64,000 nucleotides of DNA from JAAUUJ01 sp964392245 (GTDB taxonomy: Bacteria; Cyanobacteriota; Cyanobacteriia; Thermostichales; Thermostichaceae). Position numbers and translations under genes: made by a program. Positions 10,501-18,722 of the stretch are shown here, piece after piece. Positions within the stretch are counted from its first letter, which is position 1. Each line of letters opens with the position of its first letter. Below the pieces are notes generated by a model, which saw nothing but the letters and a program-made list of their open reading frames with translations, was not told the DNA's origin and searched no databases. Location: contig CAYMOX010000016.1 in the NCBI GenBank assembly GCA_964392245.1, positions 5,495 to 69,494 on the forward strand, written 5' to 3'.

Positions 10501-11534
10501 TGGACGATGGTGATCTGGTGCAGCGGGGGGATATTTTAGGTTTGCTGGTGTTTGAGCGGGCCAAAACCGGAGACATTATTCAGGGTCTACCGCGAATTGA
10601 GGAGTTGCTGGAAGCCCGCAAACCCAAGGAAATGTGCATCCTGAATCGCATGCCAGGGACTGTCCAGCTCACCTGGCGCGGGGAAGAACCTGATCTGAAG
10701 GTGGTGGCCCAGGATGGCACCGTGGTGGACTACACAACACTCCCGGGTCAGAACCTGATCGTCTCGGATGGACAGGTAGTGGATGTGGGGGAACCTTTGA
10801 CGGATGGTCCGGCCAATCCCCACGATCTGCTGGAGAGTCACTACATCTATCATCGGCAGTTACTGGGGGACGATGAAGCCTCCCAACTGGCCCTGAGGGA
10901 AGTCCAGCGCTTTTTTGTCAATGAGGTGCAGAATGTCTACCGATCTCAGGGGGTAGAAATTGCCGACAAGCACATTGAGGTGGTGGTGCGGCAGATGACT
11001 TCCAAGGTGCGGGTGGATGACAGTGGTGACACCATTCTGCTGCCAGGGGAGTTGATCGATCTGCGGGAGATTCAGCAGGTGAATTCCACCATGTCGATCA
11101 CGGGTGGGGCCCCGGCTCAATACACCCCTGTACTGCTAGGGATCACCAAGGCCAGCTTGAATACCGACAGCTTCATCTCGGCGGCCAGTTTCCAGGAGAC
11201 CACGCGGGTATTGACGGAGGCCGCCATTGAAGGGAAGTCCGATTGGCTCCGGGGTCTAAAGGAAAATGTGATCATTGGTCGCCTTATTCCTGCGGGCACC
11301 GGCTTCAGTACCTATGAAGAAATTCCGGTGGAGTTGGAGCCAGAAGAAGAGGAGACCACTTCACCCCTGGTAGCGGATCTACCCCGTATTTTGCTAGAGG
11401 ATGATCAACTGATCGATGATTCCACTCCCCCCCCTCCGCTGCTGGAGGAAAGTGAACGACTGCTTGATGAAGAAGTGATGTTGGAGATCCTGGAGGAGGA
11501 GGAGGAGCCCGATTTGGATGATGAGGACCTGTAG
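7590..11534 (+). CDS. rpoC2: DNA-directed RNA polymerase subunit beta' (C-terminal half)
   Basis: C-terminal part of beta', 1314 residues, in the usual cyanobacterial range. It contains the second zinc site (CGTTRGIY, then [14 protein letters not shown]), the trigger-loop and bridge-proximal sequence [25 protein letters not shown], and a very large beta-rich insertion between trigger-loop halves (roughly residues 370-1000) made of sandwich-barrel hybrid motif-like repeats typical of cyanobacteria. The C-terminal trigger-loop region [28 protein letters not shown] is intact. The last 70 residues are strongly acidic. ATGATG gives two possible starts (7590 or 7593). Its 3' end overlaps the next gene by 17 bp. 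Confidence 0.99.
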   Translation: [1314 protein letters not shown]

Positions 11535-12207
11535 AGATCAGCTGGCTTCCCTGGAGAAGCAGATTGTGTCCTGTTGTCAATGCCCCCGTCTGGTGGAATG
11601 GCGGCAGCAGATGGCCCAACAGAAAGTGGCTCGTTTTCGAGATCAGGTCTATTGGGGACGCCCCTTACCAGGCTTTGGGGATCCCCTGGCTCGGCTGTTG
11701 GTCGTGGGACTGGCCCCTGCTGCCCATGGAGGCAATCGCACAGGCAGGATGTTTACCGGGGATGCGAGTGGTGACTGGCTGTTTCAGGCTCTGCACTGCA
11801 GTGGCTTTGCTAATCAGCCGAGATCGTTTCACAAAGAGGATGGCCTGGAATTGCGAGATTGCTTTATCTCCGCCGTGGTGCGCTGTGCTCCACCCGAGAA
11901 TCAACCCCGACCCGAGGAAGCCAAAGCTTGCCGGGGGTATTTGGAGCAGGAGCTGGAGTTGCTTGCGAATGTGCAGGTGATCGTTGCTCTGGGAGGATTT
12001 GCCTTTACACACCTGTCACGGCTTTTGCCCGCTTCCCCTTCCCCTCGTCCACGCTTTGCTCACTTGCTCCGGATGAACTGTGGAAAGTACAGGTTAATTG
12101 CCTCTTATCATCCCAGCCAGCGGAATACATCCACCCGCTTGTTGACTCTGGAGATGTTGGAAGCGGTTTTCCACGAGGCAAGGGAGGCTCTGCAGCCCCT
12201 GACTTGA
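11518..12207 (+). CDS. uracil-DNA glycosylase, family 5 (UdgB-like)
   Basis: DNA repair enzyme that removes uracil and probably other deaminated bases. Motif A is GLAPAAHGGNRTGRMFTGD, the form of family 5 enzymes, which lack the catalytic Asp/Asn of families 1-4; motif B-like HPSQRN is near the C terminus. Iron-sulfur ligand candidates are a CxxC at residues 19-22 and a pair of cysteines with 14 residues between them (RCAPP...KAC), the pattern of 4Fe-4S UDGs. 229 residues. It overlaps rpoC2 by 17 bp and so is probably translated from the same transcript. Family 4 is the alternative but the GLAPA motif argues against it. Confidence 0.88.
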   Translation: MMRTCRDQLASLEKQIVSCCQCPRLVEWRQQMAQQKVARFRDQVYWGRPLPGFGDPLARLLVVGLAPAAHGGNRTGRMFTGDASGDWLFQALHCSGFANQPRSFHKEDGLELRDCFISAVVRCAPPENQPRPEEAKACRGYLEQELELLANVQVIVALGGFAFTHLSRLLPASPSPRPRFAHLLRMNCGKYRLIASYHPSQRNTSTRLLTLEMLEAVFHEAREALQPLT

Positions 12208-12254
12208 ATCACGAAGCAGTATGATAACGCAGGTAGATAACTGTATCCTGGTGC

Positions 12255-12989
12255 ATGCCCCGGCAACCTGAACAACAGATTATAGTGGCTCTGGATACTT
12301 CTAGCCTGGAGGAGGCTCTGTGCCTGGTGGAGCAGCTGCCTCAAGTGCAGTGGTGGAAGGTGGGGTTGGAGTTGTTTATTGCCAGTGGTCCCGAGATCAT
12401 CAGGCAACTCCAGAATCAGGGCAAACATATCTTCCTCGATATCAAGCTGCATGATATTCCCCGAACTGTTGAACGCGCCACGCGGATCGCGGTGAGATTG
12501 GGGGTGAACATGTTAACCCTGCACGCCCAGGGGGGACGGGCGATGTTAGCAGCGGCGGCGGCTGGGGCTCAAGGCAGTGGTTGCCAACTGCTGGCTGTTA
12601 CAGTCTTGACCAGTCTTGACCAGGAACATCTACGACGGGAGTTGAAGGTTGAACCGGATCTTCCCTCCTATGCTCTGCATCTGGCGATGATAGCCCAGGC
12701 TGAAGGGATTACAGGCGCTGTCTGCTCTGCCAGAGAAGTTGCTGATCTGCGTCAGTATCTCGGGTCTGGGTATTGTCTGGTTACCCCTGGAATTCGCTGG
12801 CAGCAGAGGGAGGGAGCAGCACCCATGCCTGGAGAGGATCAGGTGCGGGTTGTGACTCCAGAGACAGCCCTGAGGGCGGGAGCAAACTATCTGGTCATTG
12901 GTCGGCCCATCACCCAAGCCTCTGATCCTGCACTGGCCTTCTCCCAGTTATGCAAGCAGTTGGAGGGCACATGCACCCATGGGGATTAA
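12255..12989 (+). CDS. pyrF: orotidine 5'-phosphate decarboxylase
   Basis: Converts OMP to UMP, the last step of de novo pyrimidine synthesis. 244 residues. The active-site signature FLDIKLHDIPRTV (Asp-Lys-His-Asp) is at about residues 66-78; IIVALD near the N terminus and the phosphate-gripper VTPGIR and YLVIGRPI near the C terminus are all present. It lies 47 bp after the uracil-DNA glycosylase gene and its 3' end overlaps the next coding region by 19 bp if that starts at 12971. Confidence 0.97.
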   Translation: MPRQPEQQIIVALDTSSLEEALCLVEQLPQVQWWKVGLELFIASGPEIIRQLQNQGKHIFLDIKLHDIPRTVERATRIAVRLGVNMLTLHAQGGRAMLAAAAAGAQGSGCQLLAVTVLTSLDQEHLRRELKVEPDLPSYALHLAMIAQAEGITGAVCSAREVADLRQYLGSGYCLVTPGIRWQQREGAAPMPGEDQVRVVTPETALRAGANYLVIGRPITQASDPALAFSQLCKQLEGTCTHGD

Positions 12990-13534
12990 AATCTATCTGC
13001 TGCCTCTGGGGGATCAGTCTGGTTTGCACAGACGCAGGGGGTGCGATGGCACAGGATCTGTGTGGCACCGATCCGCTGTCCTGGGCTCAGGCCCTCACCG
13101 CCACGCTGCCCCTCTATAGCAATCTCAAACTTGTACGTAGCGGGGGCAGTTACCGCCTCCTGCTGGTGAGTTTACCGGAGGTGGTTCCACTTTCTAAGGA
13201 AGAAGTGCAGCGTCTTGGCCTGGATCCCGCCGACACTGAGGTGGTTCTTCTTTATTTTTCTACCCTGGAACGTCGCCTGGTCAAGGGAGCGGAGCCTGAT
13301 GTACCCGTCAGTGATGATTTTTCGGGTCGCAGCACTCAAGAGTTGCGTCTTGCTTACCAGGCCTATGTTGCTCGGGAGCAAGGAGCAGAAACTCCCTGGC
13401 AACTGCTGAGTTTGTCCGTGACAGGACCTGGGAATCCTCCCCGTGATATTAGTGAGGGTGCGATTGCTCAGGCAATTCGTGCATGGCAAGAGGGGGGGTG
13501 CCCTTCGCAATACCCCCAACCCTGGAGTCGCTGA
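12971..13534 (+). CDS. exported protein of unknown function
   Basis: Not recognised. Starting at 12971 the protein is 187 residues with a probable signal peptide (hydrophobic LKSICCLWGISLVC, cleavage likely at AMA-QD about residue 27). The mature part has Cys residues near each end (DLCGTD and GGCPSQ) that could form a disulfide. A GGAGGG lies 3 bases before this ATG; an upstream in-frame ATG at 12950 is possible. It overlaps pyrF by 19 bp, which suggests cotranscription. Confidence 0.7.
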   Translation: MHPWGLKSICCLWGISLVCTDAGGAMAQDLCGTDPLSWAQALTATLPLYSNLKLVRSGGSYRLLLVSLPEVVPLSKEEVQRLGLDPADTEVVLLYFSTLERRLVKGAEPDVPVSDDFSGRSTQELRLAYQAYVAREQGAETPWQLLSLSVTGPGNPPRDISEGAIAQAIRAWQEGGCPSQYPQPWSR

Positions 13535-13554
13535 GATCATGGCCGAGGAAAGGC

Positions 13555-15069
13555 ATGCGCAGAACTCGACCCAAACACCAGAGAATCCCCAGCTTACATC
13601 CCAGGCGGGGGAATCCCAGCTTTCATTCCTGGCGAAGGATGAAATCTCCCCAGAGTTTTCGGTTGGTTCAAGTGTGGGAAATTCTGATGGTAAGTACTGG
13701 AATCGTGGTGCTTTTGGTTCGAAGACTGGGGCTGGGGGTGATCCAACCTCAAAGTTTTTCCCATTGGTGGCGTGCAAGTTATGGTGGGGGTCTGGGCGAT
13801 TCCATCGATCCTGCCGCAGGTCTCTACGCGCCGGATCCACCGTTATTTCAGGCCCTCAATCGTCTCCTATTTTTGCTCCCCCTTGAGAGATTAGGACTAT
13901 CGGAGCTGGGACAGATGCAGTTGTTGATGCTTGTGGGGGGAGGGCTCACCCTGCTCTGGTGTTGGGGTCGCGGCAACCTCTGGAGTGCAGGTTTGTGGGG
14001 CTTCAGTCCTTGGGTCACCACCTGGATTGTGGAACCCAATGGGGAACTGCTGAGTGGATTGTTGCTTCTCTGGGGGAGTGTAACCGCTTTACCTGGACGG
14101 TTTATCTGGTTAGGGCTTGCCTGTGGATTAAGTTCAAGATCCTGGCCCCTGGCATTATTGCTGGCATTGCTGTGGACCAGCCAAACCTGGCCGCGATTTC
14201 GGTTTTTGGGGTTATATGTTGTGCTGGGATCCATTGTTCTGGTTTTAATCTGGCTGGGGGCTCCCCCCTGGTTGGGGATACCGGACTGGGAGGGAGCATC
14301 ACTGCCCTTCTGGACTTCCCTGATCACCGCTTTAACTCCGCTCTTGCTTCCTTTTGGACTGACTCTGGTGCGTTTGGGCTGGCCCTGGACGCAAAGACAC
14401 CATGCACTGGTGGCTCTCGCTACAGTTACCTACATGGGTATTCCCTTGATCGGGTTGCGACTTCAGCAACCTCAGGACTTGTGGATCCAGAACATCCCCC
14501 AGTGGGGTCTCGTGACTCTCCCCTTAATCTGCTATGTGGCAGGAGGGGTACTGGAGGAACTGCCGGTAGGCTGGCGACGGGGGTTAGGCAACCTGTTGTT
14601 AGTGAGTTCCCTGGCCCTATCATTCCAGACCTTGGGATTTATACCCAAGCAAGATCTGTTCTCCTCACCCAGTCGGGCTGCAGTCGCATGGCTGCAATCC
14701 CACCGTGAACAAATCTCGACGCCGATCATTGTAGAAAGTGCTGTGATTGCCTACAGAAGTGAGTTTGCAACCGAACAATTATTGTCTTCCACTGCGGCAA
14801 AGAAGCTATATGGAACCCTGCTCCCGGATTTTGTGGAATGGATTGTGATTGATCAAACTGAAGCCATGGCCTGGCATCGTTCTCCCCTGTTGCAAACCCA
14901 TCCTGACTTTTGGCGAACCGATTATGTGCAGGGCTGGCAGTTGATGTTTTCCAATCAACAGATCGTGCCTCCAGCAGAAGACTACGAACTGCAGGTTCCG
15001 CACACCAGTTCCCTGACGTCAGCCGGTCGGCTTCCAATTGTAAGAATTTGGAGGCGAGTGGATCCATAA
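13555..15069 (+). CDS. polytopic membrane protein, glycosyltransferase-39-like
   Basis: About 500 residues with roughly ten hydrophobic segments. After the first membrane span comes an external loop with a YAPDPPLFQ-type stretch, the layout of GT-C fold transferases that use polyprenyl-phosphate sugars; the C-terminal 110 residues are soluble. The specific substrate is unknown. The start is uncertain: 13555 has a purine-rich GAGGAAAGG upstream but gives a basic, low-complexity N terminus; 13639 or 13687 would begin nearer the first membrane span. It follows the exported protein and may belong to the same transcription unit. GT-C membership is an inference from topology, not from a clear signature. 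Confidence 0.65.
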   Translation: MRRTRPKHQRIPSLHPRRGNPSFHSWRRMKSPQSFRLVQVWEILMVSTGIVVLLVRRLGLGVIQPQSFSHWWRASYGGGLGDSIDPAAGLYAPDPPLFQALNRLLFLLPLERLGLSELGQMQLLMLVGGGLTLLWCWGRGNLWSAGLWGFSPWVTTWIVEPNGELLSGLLLLWGSVTALPGRFIWLGLACGLSSRSWPLALLLALLWTSQTWPRFRFLGLYVVLGSIVLVLIWLGAPPWLGIPDWEGASLPFWTSLITALTPLLLPFGLTLVRLGWPWTQRHHALVALATVTYMGIPLIGLRLQQPQDLWIQNIPQWGLVTLPLICYVAGGVLEELPVGWRRGLGNLLLVSSLALSFQTLGFIPKQDLFSSPSRAAVAWLQSHREQISTPIIVESAVIAYRSEFATEQLLSSTAAKKLYGTLLPDFVEWIVIDQTEAMAWHRSPLLQTHPDFWRTDYVQGWQLMFSNQQIVPPAEDYELQVPHTSSLTSAGRLPIVRIWRRVDP

Positions 15070-15083
15070 ACTGATCAACTCGC

Positions 15084-15800
15084 TCACCAGTACAAAACCC
15101 AGGTGTCGTTGCGCAGGAAGGCATGTCCTTGCAGGGTAATTCGCTGATCGCCTGGCTGCAAGTTAACTCCAGGAGCGGCTTGATGCAGGATCTTTCCCGA
15201 ATGGATGTAGAGATATCCTAGCTGGTAGGGGAGAAACTGCTTATGGTTTTCCAGGTAAGAAAGTTTTTCCTCCCGTGAGAGCGTATTGACTCTCTGGCGA
15301 GGCAGATCCCACCAATTCAGGCCACCCCCATACTGGGGTAACGCCGTGACAATTGTGAAAGTCAAGATCCCTGCGATTTCCTCCCCAGGTGTGGCAAATC
15401 CCACCAGCTCATGTTGAAGATCGTAATGGATCGAAGCGATAGGTTTTTCAAATAATTTAGATGCGAGATAGATATGAAAACCTGGGAGGGCCAGTTGGGG
15501 ATCATACTCAACCGCTGTAGCAAGTTTAGGGGAGAAATAAGTCGCCAATTTCTCATAGATCCAGGAAAATGTCTCCCACAAGTAGGGGTTTAACCGGACT
15601 GCCGCTTGAAAATATTTTTCTGGAGTTTGGGCAGCATCTAAATAACTGGCAGCCCCGAGTGTATAGTAGGGTTCTGTGGGATGACGCTGGATCCATTGGG
15701 GCTTTAGAGAATAGACTGCTGCGCAAATCTCCTCACATTCATGCAAAGAAAAAAAAGGAGTGGCCTGAATTCGTTCTATGGAATTGCTGATCATGACCAT
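15084..15800 (-). CDS. putative Fe(II)/2-oxoglutarate dioxygenase-fold protein
   Basis: 239 residues from the ATG at 15800. The C-terminal half shows an ordered set of residues matching the double-stranded beta-helix oxygenases: His125-x-Asp127 (IHYD), a distal His206 (KILHQAAPG) and Arg220 (QRITLQG). The N-terminal 90 residues appear helical. The ATG overlaps the stop codon of the upstream oxygenase gene as TAATG, so the two are translationally coupled; this chose the start over an in-frame ATG 24 bases upstream. Two adjacent oxygenase-like genes suggest modification of a common substrate. The assignment rests on the motif pattern and neighbour, not on a recognised family name. Confidence 0.6.
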   Translation of the reverse strand: MVMISNSIERIQATPFFSLHECEEICAAVYSLKPQWIQRHPTEPYYTLGAASYLDAAQTPEKYFQAAVRLNPYLWETFSWIYEKLATYFSPKLATAVEYDPQLALPGFHIYLASKLFEKPIASIHYDLQHELVGFATPGEEIAGILTFTIVTALPQYGGGLNWWDLPRQRVNTLSREEKLSYLENHKQFLPYQLGYLYIHSGKILHQAAPGVNLQPGDQRITLQGHAFLRNDTWVLYW

Positions 15801-16816
15801 TATTGCCTTACTTGTCTTAGCCAACCATTAATTGTAAAGCGGCTGTTCATAAACTCACGGGAAGGACATTGAATTGGAAGAACTTCATGGATAAAATAAC
15901 TGGGGAAAAAGACAATGCTATTGTGGTATGGCTCAATAGTCACTGAGCGACCGCCTTTCACTGGAGAGCCCAGAAAACTTTGGGTATCATAGATCTTGAG
16001 AGCTCCTCCTGTGAATGCTTTAGGTTGACGGTGAAAATAGTAGACATAGGTAAGGATACGGCTGGCAACTGAAGGAGGACCATCATCAGTATGTGCTTTA
16101 TAAAAGTCACCGTCGTTGTGAGAGGTGATTTCTGCTTCAATCTCATCGATAAGAAATGTAGGAATCGATAGCTGCTGAGTTACTTCATCAAAAACTTGGT
16201 GAATCGCGCTTACAATTAAGGATTTAACGTCAGAAGAAGGAGTAGAATACTTTGACCTACGATGATAAGTTGCTTCTGTGGTGGACTCTTTAACCAGTGC
16301 CGTAGGAATAAATGCTGGCTGATTACTATTGATAAAGTCAAGCAACTGTTGTACCTGTTCAGATGAAAGAAAATTCTTGATTTGAATCCAGTTTGCCTTA
16401 GAGACAGGTAACGCAGGCACCAGTCCCGCCTTTTCAGGATCAAATCCCTCTGGAAAGGTAGTTTCCGATGTAAAAAATGCTCCTTTTAGAGTAGCCAAAT
16501 CAAGACGCGTTCCTGTGAGATCAGCTCTGGTCAGATTAGACTGACTGAAATCTGCTCCTACAAGATCAGCTTGATGTAAGACTGCTCCTGCTAGATTACT
16601 GTAATTCAGCTTGGCAATCCGCAGATTAGCTTGAGTAAGGTTAGCAGAGCTGAGATCTGCGTATGAAAGGATTGCTCGCTTAAAGTTGGCTTGGTGGAGG
16701 CTACTCTCTGCCAAGCTCATATGCTCTAGTTCAATCCCCTCAGCTTGAAGGTTAGGGAAAGAACGGCATCCCTGATAATAACTTTCCAGAAGTTCAGAAG
16801 TTTGCATGCAAAACAA
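15800..16816 (-). CDS. pentapeptide-repeat / 2OG-Fe(II) oxygenase fusion
   Basis: 338 residues with two clear parts. Residues about 35-112 are pentapeptide repeats (ANFKR, ADLSS, ANLTQ, ANLRI, ADLVG, ADFSQ, ADLTG), which fold as a right-handed quadrilateral helix. Residues 140-338 are a prolyl 4-hydroxylase-like oxygenase: iron ligands His242-x-Asp244 (AHTDD) and His310 (FIHEV), and 2-oxoglutarate-binding Arg326 (SRFTINGWL). The C-terminal domain resembles PKHD-type hydroxylases that act on protein or peptide substrates. No signal peptide, so cytoplasmic. The downstream gene is coupled through TAATG. The repeat domain is plausibly a substrate-recognition module, which is inference. Confidence 0.87.
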   Translation of the reverse strand: MFCMQTSELLESYYQGCRSFPNLQAEGIELEHMSLAESSLHQANFKRAILSYADLSSANLTQANLRIAKLNYSNLAGAVLHQADLVGADFSQSNLTRADLTGTRLDLATLKGAFFTSETTFPEGFDPEKAGLVPALPVSKANWIQIKNFLSSEQVQQLLDFINSNQPAFIPTALVKESTTEATYHRRSKYSTPSSDVKSLIVSAIHQVFDEVTQQLSIPTFLIDEIEAEITSHNDGDFYKAHTDDGPPSVASRILTYVYYFHRQPKAFTGGALKIYDTQSFLGSPVKGGRSVTIEPYHNSIVFFPSYFIHEVLPIQCPSREFMNSRFTINGWLRQVRQ

Positions 16817-16878
16817 CTAACAGCGGCAATAGTAATCTAGCAAGAAAAGCGATTCTTAGCGTCATCTAATGGTTGTGG

Positions 16879-17142
16879 CTATGTCTGATCCCGATTAATT
16901 TCTTCGATTAACCAGGGATCGACGGGCTGCCCATCACGGCGGGAGAGGAGAATGCGAATGTGCATGACTGCAACCTCCTCAGGATCGGCCATTTCTTCCA
17001 CAAATTGAATTTCATACTCATTGGGATCCTGCAGGTGTTCCCGCAGCCAAGACTCCACCTTCGGGATCGCGAAGAAAGACTGCCCCTGTTGGAAGAGGCG
17101 ATTGATTTCCACCTTAATGGCATAGGGATTTAAGCGGGCCAT
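16879..17142 (-). CDS. small conserved-type hypothetical protein
   Basis: 87 residues, acidic, no membrane segment or signal peptide. It begins MARLNPYAIKVEINRLFQQG and looks like an intact small globular protein (alternating helix and strand, ending in IEEINRDQT). A purine-rich AGGAGAAAG lies just upstream of the ATG. It is 26 bp downstream of the exported LolA-like gene (17169-18350), in the same direction, so the two are likely cotranscribed. Function not recognised. Confidence 0.75.
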   Translation of the reverse strand: MARLNPYAIKVEINRLFQQGQSFFAIPKVESWLREHLQDPNEYEIQFVEEMADPEEVAVMHIRILLSRRDGQPVDPWLIEEINRDQT

Positions 17143-17168
17143 CGAGCTTTCTCCTTAATCAGGACAGG

Positions 17169-18350
17169 TCAGTTGCCGAAAAGTTTCACTGCAGGGGGAC
17201 GCTGTTCAAAAACATCACGGGGATTCGCCTGTGGAGATTGATCCAGGGGTTGGAGTGGGGCAATGGGCGAGCCTGTATCAAATTGAAAGAGATAGAGCGG
17301 CAAACTGTCCCCCCCCAGACCCAGACTGGCCAGCGTATCAAATTGGGTTAAGGCATTGCGAGTGGCCGGACGGGTGAGATTAAATGCAGAGATCCGGTCT
17401 CCCAGTAGGGTCTCTCCTCCCTCCGCCTGCAGATCCAGGGTAAACACTTCATTCCCTTCTGCATTGGGTCCCAATGCCTGGACATCGCCTGCTCTAATGG
17501 GATTGTCTTCAGCCGCGATCACCTGAGGTGGGCTGTCCACCGGAGGACGGGAAGATTGAAACTGGAGCGCAACTCCATCGGGGAGAACCTGATAGTCCTG
17601 GTAATCATGCTGAATGCTGAGGGAACCGCGAAAGGTGCGGCGGGATAAGCCATCCAGTGTCCAGAATCCATACCCGACGTTGATGCGAGCGGAACTGGGT
17701 AACCAGTACTGATCAACTTCGGCAAAGGTAAGCAATACATACGCCTGTCCCCAAACACCCGAAAGAAAGAGCAGGGCTTGTCTGGGTAACAATGTCTCCT
17801 GATCCAGCCACAGTTCCCGGATCTGGCCATCCCGACGCGGTTCCAGGAAGAGATGAAACACCTCTCTGTCTCCCAGCCTTTCCTGCTGCACATCGGTAAC
17901 CTGATACTGACTGAGGGGGGTGGTCAGATTAAAGCCAACTTCAGTCAGCAATGCCTCCGGTTGGGTGACATAGACCGAGTAAAGCTCAAGAATGTCAGAC
18001 TGGTTGACAATTTTCAGCTCTTCAGAGTCCAGGAGGCGGATGCGATCCCCCTGATTGATCCAGGCCTGCCAGCTACCGTCGCGACGGCGCAGAACATCTA
18101 AAGTTGCCAAAAATTCCTGCGAACCAGAGACACGCACCTGCTGACGAAATTGCAGATTGGGTAATTCAGGTAACTGCTGCAGAACCACAAGATACTGAGT
18201 CAGAAGTTGGGTTCCATCCTCTTGACCGACGATGGGAGGGGCTGGGGAAGGGGGCTGCACCTGAGCCCGGGTCGCGTCGCCACTAACCCAGGGAGGGATC
18301 AGGAGCGCTATGGCGAGAAACAACCGTCGAGCCTGCCAGGCTGCTGACAT
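17169..18350 (-). CDS. exported LolA/LppX-like protein
   Basis: 393 residues with an N-terminal signal peptide (LFLAIALLIPPWVSG, cleavage probably before ATRAQVQ). The middle part (about residues 60-270) has the strand-rich pattern of outer-membrane lipoprotein-sorting folds: a series of statements of the type FLATLDVLRRRDGSWQAWI, LDSEELKIVNQSDILELYSVY, HLFLEPRRDGQIRELWLDQETLLPRQALLF and YWLPSSARINVGY, seen in LolA/LppX-like carriers of hydrophobic molecules. The C-terminal 100 residues are Pro- and Gln-rich. The fold is inferred from pattern; no ligand can be named. Confidence 0.6.
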   Translation of the reverse strand: MSAAWQARRLFLAIALLIPPWVSGDATRAQVQPPSPAPPIVGQEDGTQLLTQYLVVLQQLPELPNLQFRQQVRVSGSQEFLATLDVLRRRDGSWQAWINQGDRIRLLDSEELKIVNQSDILELYSVYVTQPEALLTEVGFNLTTPLSQYQVTDVQQERLGDREVFHLFLEPRRDGQIRELWLDQETLLPRQALLFLSGVWGQAYVLLTFAEVDQYWLPSSARINVGYGFWTLDGLSRRTFRGSLSIQHDYQDYQVLPDGVALQFQSSRPPVDSPPQVIAAEDNPIRAGDVQALGPNAEGNEVFTLDLQAEGGETLLGDRISAFNLTRPATRNALTQFDTLASLGLGGDSLPLYLFQFDTGSPIAPLQPLDQSPQANPRDVFEQRPPAVKLFGN

Positions 18351-18385
18351 GGATACCTCATACAGAACGGGAAGGGCAGAAACGG

Positions 18386-18580
18386 CTACTCAATACTGAT
18401 GTTCTGGGGACCTTTGGAGGAAGTAGAGGCTGGGGTCTCCTTCCTGTGGACCCCCTGTTGTTCAAGCCAACCTTTGATCGGATCCTGGTTGAGATCCACG
18501 TTGAGAATGCCAGCGACAAAGCCAGCCGCGAATGGAATAGGATTTTGGAAGAATTCTGAGAGCAGTGAATTAGAACCCAT
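18386..18580 (-). CDS. small hypothetical protein
   Basis: 64 residues: SLLSEFFQNPIPFAAGFVAGILNVDLNQDPIKGWLEQQG, followed by a polar Ser/Thr tail. It looks like a short membrane-proximal amphipathic protein with one moderately hydrophobic stretch (PFAAGFVAGIL). The N-terminal part has the conserved look of a cyanobacterial small protein rather than a random frame. It lies 35 bp upstream of the exported LolA-like gene, in the same direction. Function unknown. Confidence 0.6.
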   Translation of the reverse strand: MGSNSLLSEFFQNPIPFAAGFVAGILNVDLNQDPIKGWLEQQGVHRKETPASTSSKGPQNISIE

Positions 18581-18722
18581 GACCTGATAGCAACGCTTAC
18601 GCTTTACTTTGTAGCAAATCTTGGCTCGGGTCCCAAGTTTGGTTTTCTCTCCTGCGAGTCTCTGTCCAGGGGGCAGAAAAGCACAGTACTCTGGTTATCA
18701 CACGAATTGCTTTTGCCACATG

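Noticed and set aside
13443..13886. 147-codon open frame overlapping the membrane protein start
   Set aside because: Overlaps the transmembrane protein in another frame and has no domain; the membrane-protein frame is far longer and has clear spans.
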